Shown: one piece after another, positions 29,318 to 36,889 of the stretch | Layout: each line of letters starts with the position of its first letter | Position numbering within the stretch: position 1 is the stretch's first letter | Origin: Deltaproteobacteria bacterium HGW-Deltaproteobacteria-12 | GTDB lineage: Bacteria; Desulfobacterota; Syntrophia; Syntrophales; Smithellaceae | NCBI GenBank assembly: GCA_002840565.1 | Contig: PHBK01000001.1 | Span: 124,001-188,000 of the forward strand | Length of the DNA stretch: 64,000 nucleotides | Reading direction: 5' to 3' | Translations under genes and position numbers: made by a program | The notes under the pieces: model-generated | What the model saw: only the letters and a program-made list of their open reading frames with translations | Database searches by the model: none | What the model was told of the DNA's origin: nothing

Positions 29318-30409
29318 TTAATTAAATCCAGAAATCGCGGTGGTTAAGATGCGTCCCTCATCAGTGGCTAACAAAATTAAACCACGTTTTTGTTCTGGAG
29401 ACGTTCTTACATTAATAGTTGCCCGGGGGTAAAGCTTTTTTATTGCAGTAATATTATTGCTTCGCCAACCGCGGAAATTGGAAACATCCTGCTTGTGCAA
29501 TTGAAAGTTAATTTCTCGAGTTTCTGCGGGAAGCTGCTCTAACAGTTGTCGCGTCCGTTGATAGTAAATTGCCGCCAGCACCAGGCTGCCAAAAGCCGGA
29601 TGCAATGGTCCCGCCAGCACTGCATCGTCATTTTCCATTTCTTTTGTCCATTGCAATCCGGCTCGAATAACGCGGATTCCCGCAGCAGACAGTTTTTCCC
29701 AGGCCAGAGCGCATAAGCTTACGGCTTCTGATAAGGGCAATGGCTGATATTTCCCCTGCTGAAATTCGTCAGCCAGAGCTGTGCCTCTAAAAACTACAAC
29801 CGGATGAATACGGACCATATCCGGTTTTAGTTGAAGTGTTTTTTCCAGAGAATAGACAAAGCCATCTTTAGTGTCTTTAGGCAGGCCGGCCATTAAATGC
29901 AGGCTTGTTTGAAAATTACTTTCTTTTAGAAGTGACATTGCTTTTATTATGTCGACAGCATTATGACCTCTTTGAGCAAATTGCAGGACATCATCAATAA
30001 AAGACTGAGCGCCTATTTCCACAGTCTTGACGTTATATTGCTGAAGAAAAGCAAGAATGTCGGTATTAATGTAATCCGGCCGCGTCGATATTCGAACGGA
30101 ATGAACGAGGCCTGTCTGAATATAAGATTGCGCCCAGGACAGGAGGTTCTCCTGATAAGCCTGAGACATTCCCGTAAAACTTCCGCCGTAAAAGGCTATT
30201 TCCATCCGGCGGGATTTGTTTTTATTCCAGCCCAGATAAGAATTTACTTCATTTTCAAAATATTCCTTATTAATTACCTGAGGATAATGTCCAGCTGTAA
30301 TCTTTTGGTTGCAGAAGATACAGTGATGTGGGCAGCCGCTGTTCATAACAAATATCGGGATGATCAAAGGCGAACTGACGGTTTCTTTTAAATAATTATT
30401 TTTTTTCAT
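29318..30409 (-). CDS. Elp3-like radical SAM protein of unknown substrate
   Basis: 363 residues. The radical SAM cluster motif is CPHHCIFC (CxxxCxxC with Cys residues near 26, 30 and 33), followed by EIAFYGGSFTGM, typical of the Elp3/HemN-like branch, and VEIGAQSF and GLPKD motifs. The C-terminal part lacks an acetyltransferase domain. It is often found between rnc and era in related bacteria, which hints at a role in RNA modification, but this is inference. Its start overlaps the end of rnc by 14 bases. Confidence 0.82.
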   Translation of the reverse strand: MKKNNYLKETVSSPLIIPIFVMNSGCPHHCIFCNQKITAGHYPQVINKEYFENEVNSYLGWNKNKSRRMEIAFYGGSFTGMSQAYQENLLSWAQSYIQTGLVHSVRISTRPDYINTDILAFLQQYNVKTVEIGAQSFIDDVLQFAQRGHNAVDIIKAMSLLKESNFQTSLHLMAGLPKDTKDGFVYSLEKTLQLKPDMVRIHPVVVFRGTALADEFQQGKYQPLPLSEAVSLCALAWEKLSAAGIRVIRAGLQWTKEMENDDAVLAGPLHPAFGSLVLAAIYYQRTRQLLEQLPAETREINFQLHKQDVSNFRGWRSNNITAIKKLYPRATINVRTSPEQKRGLILLATDEGRILTTAISGFN

Positions 30410-31124
30410 TGTGCAGTTCTTGCCATGCTTTTTTTGCCGCCTGCTTTGCGGCTTCTTTTTTACTTTTGCCTGAGCCTGCGTGGATTACCTCACCGGCAAT
30501 GGACACTTCTACTTCGAATGTTTTTGCATGGTCAGGACCACAGGAATCGACAATTTTGTATACTGGTGCGGCCTTGTATTTCTTTTGGCAAAATTCCTGT
30601 AAGGCGGTTTTGTAGTCAAAGTATTGAGAATGCATAATATCGTCATTTAGAAATGGTCCCATCAATTTTTTTAAAAGCGATTTCGTTTTGGTAAAACCGG
30701 CATCGAGATATATTGCAGCAATGACTGCTTCGCAGGCATCAGCCAGCAGAGAATCTTTAGAGCGGCCCCCGGATATCTCTTCTCCTTTCCCCAACAACAG
30801 GCATTTGCCGATTTCCAGCTTGCGGGCCAGTTCGGTCAAAGGTTTTTCATTGACGACAGCAGCGCGGATTTTGGAAAGAGTTCCTTCAGAGAAATCAGAA
30901 TATTTTTTCATGAGGAGGTCGCTTATGCACAAACCAAGAACGGCATCACCCAGAAATTCATATCTTTCATTGTCGGCAACGGCGAGCTGATGATTTTCAT
31001 TGACATAAGAGCGATGGGTGAGGGCAGTTTCGAGCAAAGTTATATCGCGAAAATTATAGGAGAGTCTTTTTTCCAGCCCGGTTAGTGCGTCCCTTCTCTT
31101 TTTATTAGTCGGCGCTTTTGCCAT
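30396..31124 (-). CDS. rnc: ribonuclease III
   Basis: 242 residues from ATG 31124, which has GGAAAG upstream. The catalytic domain shows ERYEFLGDAVLGL (the RNase III signature) and LLADACEAVIAAIYLDAG, with the acidic residues for Mg2+. A double-stranded-RNA-binding domain fills the last 75 residues (ALQEFCQKKYKAAPVY to KKEAAKQAAKKAWQ). It processes rRNA and other structured RNAs. It overlaps mtaB upstream by 20 bases and the radical SAM gene downstream by 14. Confidence 0.97.
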   Translation of the reverse strand: MAKAPTNKKRRDALTGLEKRLSYNFRDITLLETALTHRSYVNENHQLAVADNERYEFLGDAVLGLCISDLLMKKYSDFSEGTLSKIRAAVVNEKPLTELARKLEIGKCLLLGKGEEISGGRSKDSLLADACEAVIAAIYLDAGFTKTKSLLKKLMGPFLNDDIMHSQYFDYKTALQEFCQKKYKAAPVYKIVDSCGPDHAKTFEVEVSIAGEVIHAGSGKSKKEAAKQAAKKAWQELHNEKK

Positions 31125-32490
31125 AAAGCTTTCCATTAAGATATTTATTTGCCTTTGTTGTCACAATGTTGTTTACTGAAGAAGAAAAATCCCCATCCAG
31201 TAAAACCGGTAAATAGTTTTGGGAAAATCCTTTCAGCAGCCCGGTCTTTTTATCTCTGGTGCTTTCCACGATCACCTTCAGCGGTTTGTCTAAAAAACGT
31301 AAGGCAAATTTCTCCCTCTTTTGTGTGCTTAAGTTTCGCAAAATTGCCGCCCGCTCATTTTTTACAGTATCCGGTATTTGAGGCCGCATTTTTTGTGCCG
31401 GCGTTCCCGGTCTTGCGGAATAGGGAAAAACGTGAAGATATGCAACCGGTAAACTATCCAGCAAATTGAAGGTGTTATTAAATTGCTCTTCACTTTCCGT
31501 GGGAAACCCTACCATTACATCCACACCGATTGCAACATCTGTGATTGCAGAACAAATTTTTTCGATCAGATTCCGGTAGAAAATATGATTGTAATTTCTT
31601 TTCATTAACTGCAAAATCTTGTCATCGCCACTTTGCAGAGGAATATGCAAATGCGGGCAGAGCAGATCATTATTTTTAATAACGTTTAGCAACTCAGCGG
31701 TTATTTCCCGAGGTTCGATAGAGCTGAGGCGGACTCTTGCATTCCATCGCCGCCGGCACAGCTGCTCTAAAATCTGCGCAATATTTGTTGCCGGTTGGAG
31801 ATCGTAACCGTAAGTACCCAAGTGAATACCTGTCAGGACGATTTCCTTATAACCTTCCGAATTTAACGCTGCCAAAGCTGTGAAGACTTCCTCTGGCGGC
31901 AGGCTGCGATTGTTTCCGCGGGCGAAAGGAACAATACAATAGCTGCAGAACGAGTTACATCCGTCCTGAATTTTCAAAAATGCACGCGTGTGGCCGCGGA
32001 ATTTTCTAATCGGCATGTGATAAAACTTATTCTGGCGGAAGATATCGTTAACAAAAATGCGTGAGGAGGAAAGATCTGCACTGTTTCGCAGCAGATCGGC
32101 TATCTCATTTTTCCGGTCGTTTCCTACAACCATGCTTACACCATCAAGGTTTGCGATTTCCTGGGAAGCAACTTGCGCATAACATCCGGTGACCATAATC
32201 TTTGCGTGCGGGTTAGTCCGGTGTGCCCGGCGGATCAACTGGCGGACCTGAAAAGCGGAAAATGCGGTAACTGTGCAGGTGTTAATGATATAAAAGTCGG
32301 CAATAGTATTGAAGGGAACCAATAAAAAATGCTTCTTTTGTAAATCTTCCTCCAGTGCCGCGGATTCGTATTGATTTACCTTGCAGCCTAAAGTCGCAAT
32401 TCCAACTTTGCCTGAGGGCTCTGCCCCGGAATCCAGTCCTGCTGATTTATATTCCGATTTGCCTGATATATTGTTTAATCGGTCATCCAT
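31105..32490 (-). CDS. mtaB: tRNA threonylcarbamoyladenosine methylthiotransferase MtaB
   Basis: 461 residues. Order: an N-terminal UPF0004 domain (GIATLGCKVNQYES with three cluster cysteines, including NTCTVT and GCYAQ), a radical SAM domain with CNSFCSYC, and a C-terminal TRAM-like region. The LGCKVNQYES start separates MtaB from MiaB and RimO. It adds a methylthio group to t6A37 of tRNAs that read ANN codons. First gene of the operon, with a TTGACA promoter upstream. Confidence 0.93.
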   Translation of the reverse strand: MDDRLNNISGKSEYKSAGLDSGAEPSGKVGIATLGCKVNQYESAALEEDLQKKHFLLVPFNTIADFYIINTCTVTAFSAFQVRQLIRRAHRTNPHAKIMVTGCYAQVASQEIANLDGVSMVVGNDRKNEIADLLRNSADLSSSRIFVNDIFRQNKFYHMPIRKFRGHTRAFLKIQDGCNSFCSYCIVPFARGNNRSLPPEEVFTALAALNSEGYKEIVLTGIHLGTYGYDLQPATNIAQILEQLCRRRWNARVRLSSIEPREITAELLNVIKNNDLLCPHLHIPLQSGDDKILQLMKRNYNHIFYRNLIEKICSAITDVAIGVDVMVGFPTESEEQFNNTFNLLDSLPVAYLHVFPYSARPGTPAQKMRPQIPDTVKNERAAILRNLSTQKREKFALRFLDKPLKVIVESTRDKKTGLLKGFSQNYLPVLLDGDFSSSVNNIVTTKANKYLNGKLYGKSAD

Positions 32491-32513
32491 TTATGATATA
32501 ACCTTTTGGGAAG

Positions 32514-32542
32514 AATCTATTAGGCAGTTTGAAGTTTGTCAA
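32514..32542 (-). promoter_or_regulatory. promoter of the mtaB-rnc-era operon
   Basis: Minus strand TTGACA (32542-32537), 17-base spacer, TAGATT (32519-32514), 24 bases before the mtaB start. Confidence 0.5.
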
Positions 32543-32622
32543 GTTAAACAAAATGTGGTTTTTGTGAGTAAATTGAGATAAAAATTGAGACAAATAATTG
32601 CAAAAATATTCGGGGGGGTAAA

Positions 32623-32973
32623 ATGGATACGATAATGGAATATTTATCAGCACACCCGATGATCCTGAAAGGGATAGTCATCTTTGCTGCTGTTATAATA
32701 TTGTATTTCATATTCAAGCAGTTTATTAAATTAGCACTGGTTCTGCTGATCATAGTACTTGCCGTTGCGGGTTATTACTATTTTCAAGATCCTCATAAAA
32801 TGCCCGAAAAAGTTAAAAATTCAATAAATAGCGTGAAATCAGGCTCGGATCAGGTTGTAGAAAAGAGCAAGAGCTTTTATAAAGATTCTCAAGAACTAAT
32901 CGACAAGACCAAAGAATTGCCGCGAGACTTCAATAAATTATTTAAAAGTGCAGAAGATAAAGCGGGAAAATAG
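32623..32973 (+). CDS. small membrane-anchored protein of unknown function
   Basis: 116 residues after a G-rich site (GGGGGGG). Two adjacent hydrophobic helices (about residues 14-50) are followed by a charged helical tail with repeated Lys/Ser/Asp (MPEKVKNSINSVKSGSDQVV). I do not recognise the family. The next gene starts 54 bases later on the same strand, so the two may be co-transcribed. A membrane anchor with a periplasmic or cytoplasmic helical domain is all that can be said. Confidence 0.7.
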   Translation: MDTIMEYLSAHPMILKGIVIFAAVIILYFIFKQFIKLALVLLIIVLAVAGYYYFQDPHKMPEKVKNSINSVKSGSDQVVEKSKSFYKDSQELIDKTKELPRDFNKLFKSAEDKAGK

Positions 32974-33026
32974 TATTTCGCATCCTGCCTGATATATGGC
33001 AATAATTTTATTTTCTGAATTCTGAT

Positions 33027-33938
33027 ATGACGAGAATATCAAAGATCATCAGCTGGAAATTCTTTTTTCTGATCAGCCTCCTGATAATGCTCTGTTTTAT
33101 TTTTTTATGGTCTTCCAAGCCCTGCGAGGATACTTTAACCTATCGTATAGGAAAAGTAGACGATAGATTTGATCTTTCCCGCCAGGAATTTGCGTTGGCA
33201 GTGAAAATGGCGGCAGCAATGTGGGGAAAACCTTTAGGCCGGAATATTTTCCGTGAAGATTTCCGCGGGGCAATAGAGATCAACCTTGTTTATGACTATC
33301 GGCAGGAAGCATTGGATAAACTAAGGAAGATTAATTTTAAAATAGACAACACAAAAAATTCTTATGATGACCTGAAAGCCCGCCTGGAGAAATTAAAGGC
33401 GGAGCATGATCAAAAGAGCGCCCTGTTGTCGAATGATTTTAATTCACATAATTTACGTATGAGTACCTTTAACAAAAATGTGGAGTATTGGAACAGAAAT
33501 GGTCGAATGATGGAAAGTGTTCATAAAAGTCTGATGCAGGAAAAAGACGAATTGAATTCTTTACAGGAAAAGTTGAAGAGAGGGCAGGATGACCTAAGGC
33601 GATTAACGGATACAATTAATGACCTGGTTGTGGTTATCAATGAAATCGCAACAAACATTAACCTGGATTTGGTAAAATACCAAAACACCGGAGATTCTCT
33701 CGGGCGGGAATTCTGCGAGGGATTTTATGAAAGCAGAAACGGCAAACAAACAATAAACATCTACCAGTTTGACAACAATAAACGGCTGATCCGTGTTCTG
33801 GCCCATGAATTAGGCCATGCTTTAAAACTAAACCACAGCGCCGATCCCTCGGCCGTTATGTACAGATTAATTCAATCTGAAGCAATCGAACTATCTCCGG
33901 ATGATTTTTCTGCACTGCAAAACAGATGCAATAATTAA
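33027..33938 (+). CDS. membrane-anchored matrixin-like zinc metalloprotease with coiled coil
   Basis: 303 residues. One N-terminal membrane helix (about 10-30), a long coiled coil (about 105-215, for example KARLEKLKAEHDQK and QEKLKRGQDDLRRL), then a zinc-protease core with HELGHALKLNH (HExxHxxxxxH) and a following DPSAVMY, the Met-turn of metzincins. The layout implies an externally exposed protease held by the coiled coil. The catalytic domain is short, so it may be a reduced M10-type peptidase. Substrate unknown; the small membrane protein upstream may be a partner. Confidence 0.8.
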   Translation: MTRISKIISWKFFFLISLLIMLCFIFLWSSKPCEDTLTYRIGKVDDRFDLSRQEFALAVKMAAAMWGKPLGRNIFREDFRGAIEINLVYDYRQEALDKLRKINFKIDNTKNSYDDLKARLEKLKAEHDQKSALLSNDFNSHNLRMSTFNKNVEYWNRNGRMMESVHKSLMQEKDELNSLQEKLKRGQDDLRRLTDTINDLVVVINEIATNINLDLVKYQNTGDSLGREFCEGFYESRNGKQTINIYQFDNNKRLIRVLAHELGHALKLNHSADPSAVMYRLIQSEAIELSPDDFSALQNRCNN

Positions 33939-33954
33939 TAATAAGCAGGAACAG

Positions 33955-34365
33955 TTAAAGCAAATTGATTTCCATGGCGTGAACGGGGCAGGCTGACACG
34001 CAAAGTTCGCAACCATTGCATTTTTCAGGATCAAAAAGAACTTTTTGAGTTTGTTTTTCGAACGATAATGCTCCTGTCGGACAAAATGCCGTGCAGGCGC
34101 CGCAATGCACGCATTTGTCGACGTTTTGACTGACACTTTTCGATAAAGGTTCGACTTTAAGCCCCATTTCTTTTAAAAAATGGATGCCTCGGTCGAAATT
34201 TTCTTTCAGTCCGCTGAGCTCCAGAACGATTACGCCTTCGCGGCGCGGGAATATCCTTGCTTTGAGAATATTGAAAACCAAATCATATTGTTTAACCAGC
34301 TGATAAATTATCGGCTGCTCAACAATCTCCGGCGTGTAACGAATAACTATTTTTTTCGAATACAT
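33955..34365 (-). CDS. NIL-domain ferredoxin, 2[4Fe-4S]
   Basis: 136 residues. The N-terminal 70 residues resemble the NIL ligand-binding domain seen at the end of methionine ABC transporter ATPases (FPRREGVIVLELSG). The rest is a bacterial ferredoxin with CVHCGACTAFCPTGAL and CNGCELCVSACPVHAM, eight cysteines in two clusters. Proteins of this form occur in anaerobes and are linked to sulfur amino-acid biosynthesis (homocysteine formation) by genome context. None of those genes is near here. Confidence 0.88.
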   Translation of the reverse strand: MYSKKIVIRYTPEIVEQPIIYQLVKQYDLVFNILKARIFPRREGVIVLELSGLKENFDRGIHFLKEMGLKVEPLSKSVSQNVDKCVHCGACTAFCPTGALSFEKQTQKVLFDPEKCNGCELCVSACPVHAMEINLL

Positions 34366-34397
34366 AGATAATACGCTTAACCTTATAAATTCGCGGC

Positions 34398-34426
34398 ATG
34401 TTAAGGGATAGAAAAAATATTGTCAA
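34398..34426 (-). promoter_or_regulatory. promoter of the NIL-ferredoxin gene
   Basis: Minus strand TTGACA (34426-34421), 17-base spacer, TAACAT (34403-34398), 32 bases before the start codon. Confidence 0.45.
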
Positions 34427-34478
34427 GGCAATAATATGTACAACAAATAAAGTATTATTGGTTGCCTCCCATTGCTTA

Positions 34479-34943
34479 TTATTTTTTAGTTTCCGGCTTG
34501 TCTAAATTTCCAGAAAACAATTTAAAAATGTCATTAAATGGTGAAAGACTATTCAAGTTTTGCGAATTAACCGGAGAATGGTTTGCATTTAAATCAAGCC
34601 ATTTTTTGTATTGATCTTCGGCAAGGCCACGAAACAAAAGATAATTTTTAATAGTATGTTCAAGATATTTTTCAAAAAAATCGCTTAAAATTGTTTCTCC
34701 ATATTGAATAATCAAATACAGCAGCGGATTGGGCAAAAGATAATTTTTTTTGCGAGCCTCTTCTAAAACAATCTGAGTTAAAATCGCTGCTGTCACATCC
34801 TCGCCGGTTTTAGCATCTGATACAATAATTTGTCTTCCTTGTCTAATTACGTTGGTAACGTAATCCAGTGTCACGTATATGCTTTTCTCTGTGTCGTAAA
34901 GTCGACGGTTGGTATATTTTTTTAGTAATAGCTTATTTTCCAT
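34479..34943 (-). CDS. phaR: polyhydroxyalkanoate synthesis repressor PhaR
   Basis: 154 residues. The N-terminal PHB/PHA accumulation-regulator DNA-binding domain is plain: KKYTNRRLYDTEKSIYVTLD, RQGRQIIVSDAKTGEDVTAA and LTQIVLEEA. The C-terminal half is helical and likely binds granules. PhaR senses PHA by binding the polymer and then releases the promoters of phaP and phaR. It is divergent from the phasin genes, and palindromes with TGCAACAAT arms lie at both promoters. Confidence 0.95.
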   Translation of the reverse strand: MENKLLLKKYTNRRLYDTEKSIYVTLDYVTNVIRQGRQIIVSDAKTGEDVTAAILTQIVLEEARKKNYLLPNPLLYLIIQYGETILSDFFEKYLEHTIKNYLLFRGLAEDQYKKWLDLNANHSPVNSQNLNSLSPFNDIFKLFSGNLDKPETKK

Positions 34944-34963
34944 TGTGTTTACCTCATGTTATT

Positions 34964-34996
34964 TTTATATATACATTTATTCAATATTGCAACAAT
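34964..34996 (-). promoter_or_regulatory. phaR: phaR promoter with TATTG-N3-CAATA dyad
   Basis: Minus strand TTGCAA (34992-34987), 17-base spacer, TATAAA (34969-34964). The -35 is covered by a short dyad, TATTGCAACAATA, that contains the TGCAACAAT half-site also found in the phasin operator. This would allow autorepression. Confidence 0.5.
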
Positions 34997-35096
34997 AATT
35001 TTTCATAAGGCAGAATAATGTATTCGTAAAATTAATTAAACATTTGTAATTATTGCATAATAATATAATGTAGTATTTAGCGCAAGAATTTATTAT

Positions 35097-35115
35097 ATTG
35101 TTGCAATGCAACAAT
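35097..35115. promoter_or_regulatory. PhaR operator candidate
   Basis: ATTGTTGCAATGCAACAAT is a perfect 9-1-9 inverted repeat ending five bases before the -35 of the phasin promoter. Known PhaR targets in other bacteria are TGC/GCA-rich dyads, so this is the natural site for the divergent phaR product. Confidence 0.7.
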
Positions 35116-35120
35116 TTTGC

Positions 35121-35148
35121 TTGACATCATTAAAATAGCAGTTATAAT
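35121..35148 (+). promoter_or_regulatory. consensus sigma-70 promoter of the phasin operon
   Basis: TTGACA (35121-35126) and TATAAT (35143-35148), both perfect, 16 bases apart. The first phasin-like gene starts at 35190 after GGAGGAAT. Very strong expression is expected when unrepressed. Confidence 0.85.
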
Positions 35149-35189
35149 AGGTGCACGAAAAATGAAGAAACCTAATGGAGGAATAATTT

Positions 35190-35486
35190 ATGGATAACAA
35201 GATAATCGCAAAACAAATGATTGCTTTCTACAAATCAACATTTGACAATACCTTGAACTCTTTCGACATTTTACAGCAGCAAGCGGAGAAGATGGTACAG
35301 ACTTTTTTGCAGCAGGCCGCATGGCTTCCGGCAGAAGGTAAATCAGCAATTATGGAATGGGTAAATATATATAATAAGGGGCGTCTAAGTTTTAAAGAGA
35401 CGGCAGATAAAAATTATAAAAAGGTGGAAGCATTTTTCACTGCCAGTGAAGTTGCTGACGCAACCAAAAAGTCAAAAAGAAAGTAA
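35190..35486 (+). CDS. phasin-like PHA granule protein 1
   Basis: 98 residues, all helical. It shares a block with the next two genes: IAKQMIAFYKSTFDNTLNSF, then LQQQAEKMVQ, a LPAEGKSAIMEW segment and KKVEAFF. Small amphipathic helical proteins of this kind coat PHA granules. The sequence is phasin-like rather than a clear classical phasin match, so the call rests partly on position: divergent from phaR, behind a PhaR-type operator and near phaC/phaE. The C-terminus is Lys-rich. Confidence 0.78.
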   Translation: MDNKIIAKQMIAFYKSTFDNTLNSFDILQQQAEKMVQTFLQQAAWLPAEGKSAIMEWVNIYNKGRLSFKETADKNYKKVEAFFTASEVADATKKSKRK

Positions 35487-35498
35487 TGGAGCTGCCCA

Positions 35499-36011
35499 AT
35501 GCATCCGCAAATGATTACCAAACAAATAATTGATGTTAATAAAGCTATTTTTGACAATACCTTTGATACTATTTCAGCTTTGCAAGATCATTCAGAAAAA
35601 ATGCTGGGGTTTCTCCTAGACAGTGTAAGCCTTGTTCCTGACGAAGGGAAAAAAGTTATTACGCAATGGATGGAAGCAGGCAAGAAAGGTAAGAAAGATT
35701 TAAAAGAGTCTGTTGGCTGTATTTTTAATCCTATAGAATATTATTTTTTGAATTCGGCCAATGTAATGGGTTATTCGATTTATACCCTGATAGAAAAAAC
35801 AGATCAATCTTTTAAAGAAATAATCAATAAACTTAATAAGGCTTCCATAGAGATTGTCGATAAGTCCGTTCAGACAATAGGAATCATAGAAGACAAGAGA
35901 AGGAAACAAACGGCGATCGAAAAAAAGCAGGCAGTTGAAAAGGGCAAACCAGGTAATGGTTCGGCCATTACCTTACGCAGAGCGGCTAAAACCGTTAAAA
36001 ATAAAAAATAA
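35499..36011 (+). CDS. phasin-like PHA granule protein 2 (long form)
   Basis: 170 residues. The first 85 residues match the neighbours (ITKQIIDVNKAIFDNTFDTI, LQDHSEKMLGFLL, VPDEGKKVITQWM). An extra 80 residues follow, with a helix containing SFKEIINKLNKASIEIVDKS and a basic tail rich in Lys and Arg that could bind DNA or the granule surface. It lies 12 bases after phasin 1. The extension distinguishes it from its two short paralogues. Confidence 0.75.
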   Translation: MHPQMITKQIIDVNKAIFDNTFDTISALQDHSEKMLGFLLDSVSLVPDEGKKVITQWMEAGKKGKKDLKESVGCIFNPIEYYFLNSANVMGYSIYTLIEKTDQSFKEIINKLNKASIEIVDKSVQTIGIIEDKRRKQTAIEKKQAVEKGKPGNGSAITLRRAAKTVKNKK

Positions 36012-36028
36012 CAAAGTGGAGGAATAAA

Positions 36029-36289
36029 ATGGAACCAAAGCAAATTGCAAAACAGATGATTGATTTCAGTAAGACAGCGTTTGATAATTCTTTTGAAGCT
36101 ATGGCAGTGTTGCAAGATCAAACGGAAAAAATGGTAACAGCAATGATAGAACAAAACAGTCTGATGCCGGAAGAGGGCAAAAAAGCAGTCGCTGACTGGA
36201 TTAAGAGTTACAAGAAAGGCCGTAATGACCTCAAAGTAGCGGCCGATGAAAGTTTTAAAAAGGTCGAATCCTTCTTTGCTGCCAAGTAA
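36029..36289 (+). CDS. phasin-like PHA granule protein 3 (short form)
   Basis: 86 residues after GGAGG. Strong match to phasin 1 over its full length: IAKQMIDFSKTAFDNSFEAM, LQDQTEKMVTAM, MPEEGKKAVADWIKSYKKGR and KKVESFFAAK. The tandem row of three genes suggests local duplication. A hairpin at 36312-36340 follows, ending or attenuating the operon. Confidence 0.78.
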   Translation: MEPKQIAKQMIDFSKTAFDNSFEAMAVLQDQTEKMVTAMIEQNSLMPEEGKKAVADWIKSYKKGRNDLKVAADESFKKVESFFAAK

Positions 36290-36311
36290 TTCTTCACAAA
36301 ATGCCGAAATG

Positions 36312-36340
36312 ACCTGCCCCTGTGAATAAAAGGGGCAGGT
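36312..36340 (+). terminator. hairpin after the phasin genes
   Basis: ACCTGCCCCT (36312-36321) pairs perfectly with AGGGGCAGGT (36331-36340) around a nine-base loop. Only a short T-rich stretch follows, so some read-through into the next gene is likely. Confidence 0.65.
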
Positions 36341-36366
36341 TGGCATAATTTCATCGGAGGTAATTA

Positions 36367-36864
36367 ATGATGGATAAGAACATACTCGAATTTTGGGGTC
36401 AGGCATTGTTGAATGCAGCCCGCAGTCAGCAGCAATTGGAGGACATTAATAAACTTATTGGATCAAATGCCGGCGCTGACAATCCATTCTGGCAACCATT
36501 CTTCAAAGCTTTTGGCTGGCGCAAAGCACAGCAAATGGACACCTCGGATGCCGGTGATTTATCCCTAATAATGTCTGATTTATATAAAGAATTTGTCAAA
36601 TCATATTTAACGCTGTTCAACTATATTCCCCGAGAGGAATACCTTAAACTGTCCAAGGAAAACGAGGAACTGAAAACAAAAATTGCGGAGCTGGAAAAAA
36701 GCATAATAGGCTATAAAAATTCATCCGTTAAAAATAACTTTGATCAGGAACAGGTTGTGGACAATTTGACGAAAATTATGAAAAATCAGGCACAACATTT
36801 CCAGGACTTAATGAAACAGTTAAACCAACACTATAAAAAAACGGCAACGACAAAAAAGAAGTAA
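36367..36864 (+). CDS. PhaE-like/PHA-associated coiled-coil protein
   Basis: 165 residues after GGAGG. The N-terminus, ILEFWGQALLNAARSQQQLE and NPFWQPFFKAFGW, resembles the start of PhaE-type PHA synthase subunits; a coiled coil follows (SKENEELKTKIAELEKSI), and the last residues are Lys/Thr-rich. It lies between the phasins and the convergent phaE-phaC-GAF operon. I infer a granule-associated role, either as a short PhaE paralogue or another phasin type. It lacks the full length of PhaE (294 residues in this locus). Confidence 0.6.
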   Translation: MMDKNILEFWGQALLNAARSQQQLEDINKLIGSNAGADNPFWQPFFKAFGWRKAQQMDTSDAGDLSLIMSDLYKEFVKSYLTLFNYIPREEYLKLSKENEELKTKIAELEKSIIGYKNSSVKNNFDQEQVVDNLTKIMKNQAQHFQDLMKQLNQHYKKTATTKKK

Positions 36865-36889
36865 CTTGCTTTGAGCTTCATGCCGGCAG

